From assembly GCF_900105135.1 (NCBI RefSeq), contig NZ_LT629741.1:1798001-1862000 (forward strand): a DNA stretch of 64,000 nt. Direction: 5' to 3'. Below are positions 43,488-50,997 of the stretch, piece by piece. Source of the DNA: Gramella sp. MAR_2010_147 (GTDB lineage Bacteria > Bacteroidota > Bacteroidia > Flavobacteriales > Flavobacteriaceae). The first letter of the stretch is position 1. Each line of letters starts with the position of its first letter. Position numbers and translations under genes: made by a program. The notes beneath the pieces were generated by a model. That model saw only the letters and a list, made by a program, of their open reading frames with translations, ran no database searches and had not been told where the DNA came from.

Positions 43488-43829
43488 CTATAAATCCTGG
43501 GAAAGTTCTTTCACAGGATCCCAGAAATACTTTTCAAAATTGATGATTTGAAGTTCTTTTACTTCTACTCCCTCTTCTTCGAGTAGCTGCTGCATGGCAT
43601 TGGTTCCTCCAAAATGACTTTTACCGGTTAGCAATCCCTTTCTATTTACCACTCTATGTGCCGGGATATCCTCCATTTTCTTCGAAGAATTCATTGCCCA
43701 ACCCACCATTCTCGCACTTTTAGCGGCTCCCAGATATTTTGCGATCGCTCCATAAGAAGTTACTCTTCCTTCAGGTATTTTCCTGCAGACTTCATAAACC
43801 CTTTCAAAAAATCCTGAATTATCGCTCAA
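43488..43829 (-). CDS. Alkyltransferase-like protein (ATL)
   Basis: 113 residues with the DNA-binding domain of O6-alkylguanine-DNA alkyltransferase: VYEVCRKIPEGRVTSYGAIAKYLG and SARMVGWAMN. The reactive cysteine of PCHRV is replaced by alanine: P56-A-H-R-V60. That is the defining feature of ATL proteins, which bind O6-alkylguanine and hand it to nucleotide excision repair. TTG start at 43829 with N-terminus MSDNSGFFE, as in other flavobacterial homologues as I recall them. Starts just past the LysE-type gene stop (4 bp overlap region), so trmB-lysE-atl is one operon. Confidence 0.9.
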   Translation of the reverse strand: MSDNSGFFERVYEVCRKIPEGRVTSYGAIAKYLGAAKSARMVGWAMNSSKKMEDIPAHRVVNRKGLLTGKSHFGGTNAMQQLLEEEGVEVKELQIINFEKYFWDPVKELSQDL

Positions 43830-43832
43830 AAT

Positions 43833-44456
43833 CTAGGTGTTAAATATTCTTATCAGTGCCACAATTATAAGGACCAGCATTAGGCCGGTCATAAAGTAAT
43901 TGGAATACTTAGCGAAAGATTCGGCCTTCTTTTCAATTTTATCAAAAAGAACCACGTAAAGATATAGTGAGGTAAAGCTTCCCATACAGGCGGCAAATGC
44001 AAATGAAATAATAAGCGACCAGTCATACTCCATCCCTCCGCTTATATCCATTGTACCTGCAATGGCAACGAAATATGGAATTGGAAAAATATTAAGCGCA
44101 GCCATGAACATGCCCTTAAAAACGCTATTCGCATTTGCTTGCTGTCGATTATGCTTGATTCCTTTTCGATGTCTTGCCTGTATAAAGAAATAGACTGCCA
44201 GGATACAAAAAACTACCAACCCAGCGCGTAAGATCATTCTTCGCACAAAAGGATGATCAAAGATGTACTTAGCCAGTAAAACAGCAATAAAAGCCTGGAT
44301 TAAAATTACGATCCCCGCTCCAATAGCTACGTATAATCCGTTTTTCTTACCTTTTTCCACACAGGTTTTTGCAACCGTCATGTTTACTAAACCGGGCGGA
44401 ACCACCCCTATAAAAGCAGCCAGGTAAGTAATCAGGAAAACTTTTGCTTCTTCCAA
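43833..44456 (-). CDS. LysE/RhtB-type exporter
   Basis: 207 residues with about six membrane helices. The N-terminal FIGVVPPGLVNMTVAKTCVEKGKKNGLYVAIGAG is the conserved first-helix region of the LysE translocator superfamily (PGP motif form). It exports small molecules such as amino acids; the substrate is not known. Start is a TTG at 44456, 6 bp after the trmB stop, with no earlier or better ATG that keeps the first helix. In an operon with trmB and the ATL gene. Confidence 0.82.
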   Translation of the reverse strand: MEEAKVFLITYLAAFIGVVPPGLVNMTVAKTCVEKGKKNGLYVAIGAGIVILIQAFIAVLLAKYIFDHPFVRRMILRAGLVVFCILAVYFFIQARHRKGIKHNRQQANANSVFKGMFMAALNIFPIPYFVAIAGTMDISGGMEYDWSLIISFAFAACMGSFTSLYLYVVLFDKIEKKAESFAKYSNYFMTGLMLVLIIVALIRIFNT

Positions 44457-44462
44457 TACCTC

Positions 44463-45137
44463 TTATTTAATCTTAAATTGAATATACGTTATAGGTTTTC
44501 CTTTTTCAAGGTACTGTTTTTCATAAAAAGTTTGAATACCCGTCACCTCTTCTGGGGAATATTCATTTTTATATATATCGTGATGCGCATATAAAATCTC
44601 ATGGCCTTCCCCGTGTAAAAGTCCAAGAGTATAACCATGCATGAATTCAGAATCTGTTTTTAAATGCATAATCCCGTCTTCTTTCAGGATATTTTTATAC
44701 CTCTGGAGAAATTCAGCATTTGTTAATCGATGCTTTGTTCGTTTATATTTTATCTGAGGATCAGGAAATGTGATCCAGATCTCACTAACCTCATTTGTTG
44801 CAAATGCATATTCTATTAATTCTATTTGAGTACGAACAAATGCTACGTTTGGAAGGTCTTCTTCTATTGCAGTTTTCGCTCCGCGCCAAAATCTGGCTCC
44901 TTTAATATCTATACCTACAAAATTCTTGTTGGGGTTTTGCCTGGCCAGCGCTACTGTGTATTCACCTTTACCACAACCTAATTCAAGAACGACAGGATGA
45001 TCATTTTTGAAAAAATCTTTGCTCCACTTTCCTTTTAATTCAAATAAATTATCGGTAAGCTCTTCCCTGGAAGGCTGGATAACATTTTCAAATTTTTCGT
45101 TTTCCTTAAAGCGCTTTAGTTTATTCTTACTTCCCAC
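44463..45137 (-). CDS. trmB: tRNA (guanine-N7)-methyltransferase
   Basis: 224 residues. SAM site LELGCGKGEYTVALA, then FVGIDIKGARFWRGA, IWITFPDPQIKYKRTKHRLTNAEFL (TrmB signature) and LKTDSEFMHGYTL. It makes m7G46 in tRNA variable loops. GTG start at 45137; the N-terminus MGSKNKLKRFKENE is conserved in flavobacteria. First gene of trmB-lysE-atl. Divergent from the glycosyltransferase gene. Confidence 0.95.
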   Translation of the reverse strand: MGSKNKLKRFKENEKFENVIQPSREELTDNLFELKGKWSKDFFKNDHPVVLELGCGKGEYTVALARQNPNKNFVGIDIKGARFWRGAKTAIEEDLPNVAFVRTQIELIEYAFATNEVSEIWITFPDPQIKYKRTKHRLTNAEFLQRYKNILKEDGIMHLKTDSEFMHGYTLGLLHGEGHEILYAHHDIYKNEYSPEEVTGIQTFYEKQYLEKGKPITYIQFKIK

Positions 45138-45191
45138 TAAAAATTAATATTTTGGTAAAATTAAATAAAATCGTCCACCTGTCTATGAGAA

Positions 45192-45199
45192 TATATTTG
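45192..45199 (+). promoter_or_regulatory. -7-like box (TATATTTG) directly before the MurG-like gene
   Basis: Fits TAnnTTTG but ends only 4 bp before the ATG at 45204. If used, the mRNA would be leaderless. Confidence 0.35.
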
Positions 45200-45203
45200 T
45201 AAT

Positions 45204-46265
45204 ATGGTTAAGAAGAGAATATTGGTTGCGACCCTAAATTGGGGATTAGGTCATTCTGCCCGTTGCATTCCAATTATAAAACATCTTCAATTAAATAATT
45301 TCGAACCCATCGTAGCTTCAGACGGGGAGGCTCTCAAACTTTTAAAAAAAGAATTTCCTCATTTAATTCATATTGAACTCCCTTCATACAACATTCAATA
45401 CACCAAAAAAGGCTATTATCTTAAATGGAAAATGATCATGGATAGTCCCATGATCTTAAAGGCTATAAAAGCAGAAAAGAATCTCACCAGAGAAATCGTT
45501 AAAGACTATGATATTAAAGGAATTATTTCAGACAACCGTTTTGGTGTTAGAAATGAACTCTTGAAAACGAATATCTTTATTACGCACCAGCTAAATGTGC
45601 TTAGCGGAAACACTACTTTTTTAAGCAGCTATTTAAATCAACAATACATCAGTAAATTTGATGAGTGCTGGGTTCCTGATGTTGAAGGAGAAAAAAATCT
45701 TAGTGGCATTTTGGGACATCTTAAAAAGAAACCTGAAAATGTAAAATATATAGGACCACTAAGCCGACTGGAAAAATTAGAAACGCCCGAACTTTATGAC
45801 TTTCTTATTTTACTAAGTGGACCGGAACCTCAGCGAAGTATATTAGAATCCATTTTACTGAAAGAATTCAGAAATTCTAAAGCTCAAATTCTATTGATTA
45901 GAGGTTTTTTTTCAGAAGATTCATTAGAATTTACAAATCCCAACATCAATATAAAGAATCATCTTTTTGGCGAAGCTTTAGAGGAAGCTATAAATGCCAG
46001 TAAGTATGTTATCTCAAGATCAGGATACACCAGCATTATGGACCTGGCTAAGCTGGATAAAAAAGCTTTTTTTATTCCTACTCCCGGTCAAAAGGAACAG
46101 GAATATCTCGCAAAAAGACTAAACCAGCTGGGAATTGCACCCTATTGCAAGCAAAGAGATTTTAATTTAAGCCTGCTAAGAAACATTGAAACATATAAAG
46201 GTTTAGGTAATTTCGGGAATCACGCTATCTCCCGGGATCTTTTTACTCTTTTCAAGAGTGAATGA
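45204..46265 (+). CDS. MurG-like (GT28-type) glycosyltransferase
   Basis: 353 residues, GT-B fold. N-terminal RILVATLNWGLGHSARCIPIIKHL has the glycine loop of MurG-type transferases; the C-terminal half has LLILLSGPEPQRSILE and the donor-binding ASKYVISRSGYTSIMDLAKLDKKAFFIPTPGQKEQEYLA. This is the conserved family of undecaprenyl- or UDP-sugar-dependent transferases of unknown acceptor, distinct from true MurG. Its last 63 bp overlap the 3' end of the phoR-like gene on the other strand. Confidence 0.83.
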   Translation: MVKKRILVATLNWGLGHSARCIPIIKHLQLNNFEPIVASDGEALKLLKKEFPHLIHIELPSYNIQYTKKGYYLKWKMIMDSPMILKAIKAEKNLTREIVKDYDIKGIISDNRFGVRNELLKTNIFITHQLNVLSGNTTFLSSYLNQQYISKFDECWVPDVEGEKNLSGILGHLKKKPENVKYIGPLSRLEKLETPELYDFLILLSGPEPQRSILESILLKEFRNSKAQILLIRGFFSEDSLEFTNPNINIKNHLFGEALEEAINASKYVISRSGYTSIMDLAKLDKKAFFIPTPGQKEQEYLAKRLNQLGIAPYCKQRDFNLSLLRNIETYKGLGNFGNHAISRDLFTLFKSE

Positions 46266-47282
46266 AAACTCACTTCCAACCCCAAAAACACTTTCTACAT
46301 AGATCCTCTCCCCGTGAGCTTCTAAAATATGCTTCACTATAGAGAGCCCAAGACCAGAGCCTCCTTCTTTTCTAGAACCACTTTTATCAACACGATAGAA
46401 TCGTTCAAATAATCGAGGAATATTTTCGCTCTCAATCCCTTCTCCATTATCTGTACACCTTACGATCACCTTATTTTTGATTAGGTTCTCAATACTAATT
46501 TCAGTTGTTCCACCTTTTTTTCCATATTTAACTGAGTTCACTATAAGATTAGTAAGCACCTGCTGAATTCTTTCTCGGTCTGCTCTAACATAAATTGGCT
46601 CCTCATAATCAATATCAAAGATTAATGTGATATTTTTCCGGGCAGCTTTCATTTCCAAGAGATCAAAGGAAGCCTGAATCAACTCAACAATATCAAAATT
46701 CTCATATCGTAAATGAAGATCCCCCGTTTCTAATTTAGTGATCATATCCAGGTCTTTGACAATATAAATAAGCCTTTCTACTCCCTTATTAGCGCGAGCC
46801 AGGTATTTTTTCCTAATTACTTTATCTTTATGAGCTCCATCCAGTAAAGTAAGTATATAACCCTGAACGGTGAATAAAGGTGTTTTTAACTCATGAGAAA
46901 CATTTCCCATAAATTCTTTCCTATAATTTTCCCTTACTTTAAGTGTTTCTATCTCCAACTTCTTGTCTTCAGCAAACTTTTTTACCTCGCGGGTAAGGCT
47001 GGACATATCGGTGGTGATTTGATTTGGACTCAAAGTTTTTGAATCCAGCAAGGAAACATTATCATATACCTTTTTAATCCTGCGGTAAATAAATCTTTCT
47101 ACTCTATACTGAATGATCAGGAAAGAAAAAACATAACAAAGCCCAGCAAAAATCAAAAGTGATATCCAAAGCGACCGGATCTCTAAAAGGGCAAATACAC
47201 CCATGATCACCGTTAGAAAAACACTTATGAAAAGGGCAGTTCTTAATGCAAACCTGTATGAACGCTTAAGGCTTTGTGACAT
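46203..47282 (-). CDS. phoR: PhoR-like sensor histidine kinase
   Basis: 359 residues. Two N-terminal membrane helices (about 13-33 and 38-58) with almost no periplasmic loop, a short linker, DHp with phosphoacceptor H130 in GNVSHELKTPLF, and HATPase motifs NLIVNSVKYG, DNGEGI, FERFYRVDKSGSRKEGGSGLGLSIVKHI. The absence of a periplasmic sensor domain is typical of PhoR, which senses phosphate through the Pst system. The last 14 or so residues are encoded in the part that overlaps the convergent glycosyltransferase gene. One base overlap with phoB. Confidence 0.88.
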   Translation of the reverse strand: MSQSLKRSYRFALRTALFISVFLTVIMGVFALLEIRSLWISLLIFAGLCYVFSFLIIQYRVERFIYRRIKKVYDNVSLLDSKTLSPNQITTDMSSLTREVKKFAEDKKLEIETLKVRENYRKEFMGNVSHELKTPLFTVQGYILTLLDGAHKDKVIRKKYLARANKGVERLIYIVKDLDMITKLETGDLHLRYENFDIVELIQASFDLLEMKAARKNITLIFDIDYEEPIYVRADRERIQQVLTNLIVNSVKYGKKGGTTEISIENLIKNKVIVRCTDNGEGIESENIPRLFERFYRVDKSGSRKEGGSGLGLSIVKHILEAHGERIYVESVFGVGSEFSFTLEKSKKIPGDSVIPEIT

Positions 47283-47965
47283 TACACAACAAACTTATAA
47301 CCAACTCCTTTTATGGTCTTGATCCTTTCATCCCCAATTTTCTCCCGAAGTTTTCTTATATGGACATCTATGGTTCTTCCTCCAACCACAATATCATTAC
47401 CCCATACATTATCCAGAATATCTTCCCTGGTAAAGACCTTTCCAGGTTTTGAAGCTAATAAAGAGAGCAATTCAAATTCTTTGCGTGGCAATCCCATTTC
47501 CTCACCATTCTGTACAATCTTATATTCCTCCCTATTAATGGTAATGTCGCCTAATTTCACGACACTAGAGGCTTTCTCTTCGTCGCGATATCTCCTTAAT
47601 AATGCTTTAACCTTGCTAACCAAAACTTTTGGTTTGATAGGTTTTGTAATATAATCATCGGCACCGGCATCAAATCCTGCCATTTGGGAATAATCTTCGC
47701 CACGAGCGGTAAGGAATGTTATAATTGTCCCTTCCATATCTGGCATTTTTCTTATTTGCTCGCATGCTTCAATGCCATCCATCTCGGGCATCATAACATC
47801 GAGTATAATTAAATGAGGCTTCTTTTTCTTTGCAAGCTTTACAGCATCTGCTCCATTATCTGCAGTTATAACATTATAGCCTTCTGAAGAAAGGTTATAA
47901 CCCACTATTTCCAGAATATCCGGCTCATCATCTACCAGTAAAATTTGAATGTCTTTTTTCTTCAT
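47282..47965 (-). CDS. phoB: PhoB-like response regulator, OmpR family
   Basis: 227 residues. Receiver domain with D12/D13, phosphoacceptor D56 in ILDVMMPEMDG, then a winged-helix DNA-binding domain (about 130-227: RKEFELLSLLASKPGKVFTREDILDNVWG, TIDVHIRKLREKIGDERIKTIKGVGYKF). Full agreement with OmpR/PhoB regulators. The assignment to phosphate control rests on the PhoR-like partner without sensor domain and on the 11-bp-phased repeat array in the intergenic region to its right. It may regulate itself from the same array. Confidence 0.9.
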   Translation of the reverse strand: MKKKDIQILLVDDEPDILEIVGYNLSSEGYNVITADNGADAVKLAKKKKPHLIILDVMMPEMDGIEACEQIRKMPDMEGTIITFLTARGEDYSQMAGFDAGADDYITKPIKPKVLVSKVKALLRRYRDEEKASSVVKLGDITINREEYKIVQNGEEMGLPRKEFELLSLLASKPGKVFTREDILDNVWGNDIVVGGRTIDVHIRKLREKIGDERIKTIKGVGYKFVV

Positions 47966-48026
47966 ATCTAATTAAGGTGTAGTTAAGAGCTTATAAAATT
48001 AACCAATAATTTGAACTATAAAGGCA

Positions 48027-48088
48027 TTAACACATTAGTAACATTAAACTAACTCTTTAATGACAAATGATTAATTCTTAGGTAACAT
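48027..48088. promoter_or_regulatory. Pho-box-like array: six 7-bp half-sites at 11-bp spacing
   Basis: Half-sites TTAACAC (48027), GTAACAT (48038), CTAACTC (48049), ATGACAA (48060), TTAATTC (48071) and GTAACAT (48082) start exactly 11 bp apart, each separated by a 4-bp spacer. The consensus NTAACAN matches the TTAACA direct repeats known for PhoP in Bacillus and the 7+4 spacing known for PhoB in E. coli. OmpR-family regulators bind such repeats head to tail. The array ends 19 bp before the -7-like TTAATTTG (48108-48115), a position fit for activation of the TonB receptor gene. Confidence 0.7.
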
Positions 48089-48107
48089 GAGCCTCCTGTC
48101 TTCGCCG

Positions 48108-48115
48108 TTAATTTG
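48108..48115 (+). promoter_or_regulatory. Degenerate -7 box (TTAATTTG) of the TonB-receptor gene
   Basis: Seven of eight bases fit TAnnTTTG. No TTG element lies at -33; instead the last Pho-like half-site ends 19 bp upstream, as expected for an activator-dependent promoter. ATG follows at 48142. Confidence 0.5.
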
Positions 48116-48141
48116 CAGCGAGATTTTATAGCAAAAACAAA

Positions 48142-50940
48142 ATGAAACAATTCTTATTACTATCATTATTATTAATTGCAAGCATAATGCAGGCTCAGGA
48201 CACCACCGGATCTATTGCCGGAAAACTATCTGATCGCGAAATGAGCGGAGAGCCCTTACCATTTGCAAACGTATTAATAAAAGGATCTACTAAAGGTACA
48301 ACGTCAGATTATGATGGTCTTTACTTACTTGATAAACTTCAACCCGGAACTTATACCCTTGTATTTAGCTTTATTGGATATGAAACTTTAGAAGTTCCTG
48401 ATGTTGTTGTTGAAGCAGGAAAAGTTACAGAGGTAAATACTGATCTTGGATCGAGCGCTGCGGCTCTTGATGAGGTTGTTATTACCACCGTTTCCAGAAG
48501 AGATTCACAGGTTGCTTTATTAATTGAACAGAAGAACTCTGTAGACATTAAGGAAAGTATCGGAGCTCAGGAATTGGCAAAATTGGGAGTTTCTGATGCT
48601 GCAACGGCAACGACAAAAATTTCAGGAGTTACTAGTAGTGAGGCTTCTGGAGATATCTTTGTAAGAGGTCTGGGAGATCGTTATTTATACACCACTTTAA
48701 ACGGACTTCCAATTCCTTCAGACGATGTGGAACGCAAGAATATTGATCTTGGTTTATTTCCTACGAGAGTTATCCAGAATATCTCTATTAGTAAGAACTA
48801 TTCAGCTGAAAATTCAGCAGACCAGGCTTCAGGAAATATAGACATCACTTCTCGCGAACTTAGAGGAAAAAATGAATTAGATCTTGGAGTAAGACTTGGT
48901 GCTAATACAAATGCAGTAGGTGAGTTTAGCGATTTCAAAGTCTCTCCAAACCAGGATGATGTTTATTTTGGGTTTTATGACCAGGCGATTCCTACAGAAA
49001 ACGCATTGAATAATCAGGCCTGGGATCCCGGAAATGCCACGCTACCGATAAACAGAAGATATGCGCTTACAGCCGGTAAAGAATTTGGCGATTTAAGAGT
49101 TTTATTCACCGCTTCTAATTCAGTAAGCTTCGAATATAATCAGGGAACTTTTGCAAATTATCGTAACAACGATTTTGAAGATGGTTTTACTGATGCGACA
49201 AATTATAAGAAAACAGATAATAATACAGCACTTCTTGACCTGGGCTATCAGATAGATGACAACAACAGGATTAAAGCAACCAGTCTATTCATCAATAAAG
49301 TTTCTGACGAAGTTTTTGAAGGTGGTAGAAATGGCGAAGGAATCGTTTTTGAAGAAAGTGATCGCGGTGATGGTTTTAATCAATTTGTTCGTGACCAGAA
49401 CACCAAACAAACCAGGTTATGGGTAAATCAGTTACATGGTTTTCATGATATGCTGGACGGTAAAAATGAGCTGGAATGGGCTGCAGGCTACAATATGGTA
49501 GATGCAGATGAGCCTAACCGTATTAGAAACGAGGTAAATATCCATCCAACTGAGCCAATTCTTCTTGGTGAAACAAACGCTTACCAGCAAAGAAAATCTA
49601 TTCAGGAGATTGATGATATTGAATTTAACGCTTTAATAGAGAACCAATATAATTTTGTTCAGGAAGATGAAACTGAAAAAAAGGTGTTCTTAAAAGCTGG
49701 AGGGAACTATCGTAATAAACAAAGAGATTTTTATTCAAGATTCTTTGGAACTGAAGAAAGGGATTACAATACTATAAACCCTACTTCTATAGATAATCTT
49801 AGCGGGATTTTTACCACAGAGAATTTCAATTCAAGAGCTCTTTCTTTCAATGTTCTTAACCCTGATATCTATGAGGCTAGTCTGGAATCTCTGGCTGGTT
49901 TTGCTTTTTTCAATTATGGAAATGCGAAATGGAACCTAAACCTTGGGGCAAGAATTCAACAGGACGACCTGGATGTGGTTTTTGATGTAAACAACTACCC
50001 GTCTAACCTTCCTAATTTTGTCTACCAGTCTTACGACAATATTTATCCCAGCATCAATTTTAGATATTCACCTAACGATGATTCGAACATAAGATTTGCG
50101 GCAAGCAGAACGATCACGCTACCGGAATTCAAGGAAATTGCTCCTTTTGAATATGTTTCTCAAACAGGTCTGGTTACAAGAGGAAATCCAAATCTTGAAG
50201 CTTCCACAAACACAAACGTAGATATTAAATATGAAATGTTCCCAAGCTCTGGAGAACTGATCTCATTAACAGGATTCTATAAGAATATTGATAACCCTAT
50301 AAACAAGGCAAGAGAAAGAGGATCTGCCCCGGTATTCTCCTATTTCAACGCAGGAGAAGAAGCGAATATTTATGGACTGGAACTCGAAGCCAGAATAAAT
50401 GTGATCGAAAATGAAAATGAAGCGGGTCTTGACCTTACAGCATCTGGAAACGTGACCAGAATGTGGCATTCCCAGGATCTTAAAGATGTGTATGACGCTA
50501 ATGGAAATTTCATTAGAACTTTCCGTTACAATGCTAAGGATGAAATAGGACTTCAGGGAGCTTCAGATTGGATTTTCAACGCCTCTGTAAATGTTTCAAC
50601 TGAAACTGAAAATCCTTTTCAGGCAACCCTTGTAGGAGCATATGCGTCAGATAAAATATATGCTTTAGGAAACCCTGAAAGCCAGAGACTGGATCAAATT
50701 GACATTCAATATAATGATGAGATCATTGAAAAAGGATTTGTAACCTTAGATCTTATAATGTCTAAAGAACTTAACGATAACTGGAAACTGGAGTTTAGAG
50801 GACAAAATCTTCTAAACCCTGAAATTGAAAGAATCCAGGCAATACGCCCTATCTCTGGAAATGCAGGAGAATCAAATCAAACGGTACGATCTTATGATCG
50901 TGGAGCGGTATTAAGTCTGGGAGTAAACTATAGTTTTTAA
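48142..50940 (+). CDS. TonB-dependent outer-membrane receptor with carboxypeptidase-regulatory-like domain
   Basis: 932 residues. Signal peptide (about 1-18), a CarboxypepD_reg-like beta-sandwich (about 22-110: GSIAGKLSDREMSGEPLPFANVLIKGSTKGTTSDYDGLY), a plug domain (about 135-240: KLGVSDAATATTKISGVTSSEASGDIFVRGLGDRYLYTTLNGLPIPS) and a 22-strand-type barrel ending SYDRGAVLSLGVNYSF with terminal Phe. It imports an unknown substrate using TonB energy. It is not a SusC type and no SusD follows; instead a duplicated lipoprotein comes 57 bp later. Divergent from phoBR, with the Pho-like array in its promoter. Confidence 0.92.
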   Translation: MKQFLLLSLLLIASIMQAQDTTGSIAGKLSDREMSGEPLPFANVLIKGSTKGTTSDYDGLYLLDKLQPGTYTLVFSFIGYETLEVPDVVVEAGKVTEVNTDLGSSAAALDEVVITTVSRRDSQVALLIEQKNSVDIKESIGAQELAKLGVSDAATATTKISGVTSSEASGDIFVRGLGDRYLYTTLNGLPIPSDDVERKNIDLGLFPTRVIQNISISKNYSAENSADQASGNIDITSRELRGKNELDLGVRLGANTNAVGEFSDFKVSPNQDDVYFGFYDQAIPTENALNNQAWDPGNATLPINRRYALTAGKEFGDLRVLFTASNSVSFEYNQGTFANYRNNDFEDGFTDATNYKKTDNNTALLDLGYQIDDNNRIKATSLFINKVSDEVFEGGRNGEGIVFEESDRGDGFNQFVRDQNTKQTRLWVNQLHGFHDMLDGKNELEWAAGYNMVDADEPNRIRNEVNIHPTEPILLGETNAYQQRKSIQEIDDIEFNALIENQYNFVQEDETEKKVFLKAGGNYRNKQRDFYSRFFGTEERDYNTINPTSIDNLSGIFTTENFNSRALSFNVLNPDIYEASLESLAGFAFFNYGNAKWNLNLGARIQQDDLDVVFDVNNYPSNLPNFVYQSYDNIYPSINFRYSPNDDSNIRFAASRTITLPEFKEIAPFEYVSQTGLVTRGNPNLEASTNTNVDIKYEMFPSSGELISLTGFYKNIDNPINKARERGSAPVFSYFNAGEEANIYGLELEARINVIENENEAGLDLTASGNVTRMWHSQDLKDVYDANGNFIRTFRYNAKDEIGLQGASDWIFNASVNVSTETENPFQATLVGAYASDKIYALGNPESQRLDQIDIQYNDEIIEKGFVTLDLIMSKELNDNWKLEFRGQNLLNPEIERIQAIRPISGNAGESNQTVRSYDRGAVLSLGVNYSF

Positions 50941-50997
50941 TCAATTGAAATTTTATAAACCACAAACCAATTTTTAACGCTAGAATTACTTAAGATT

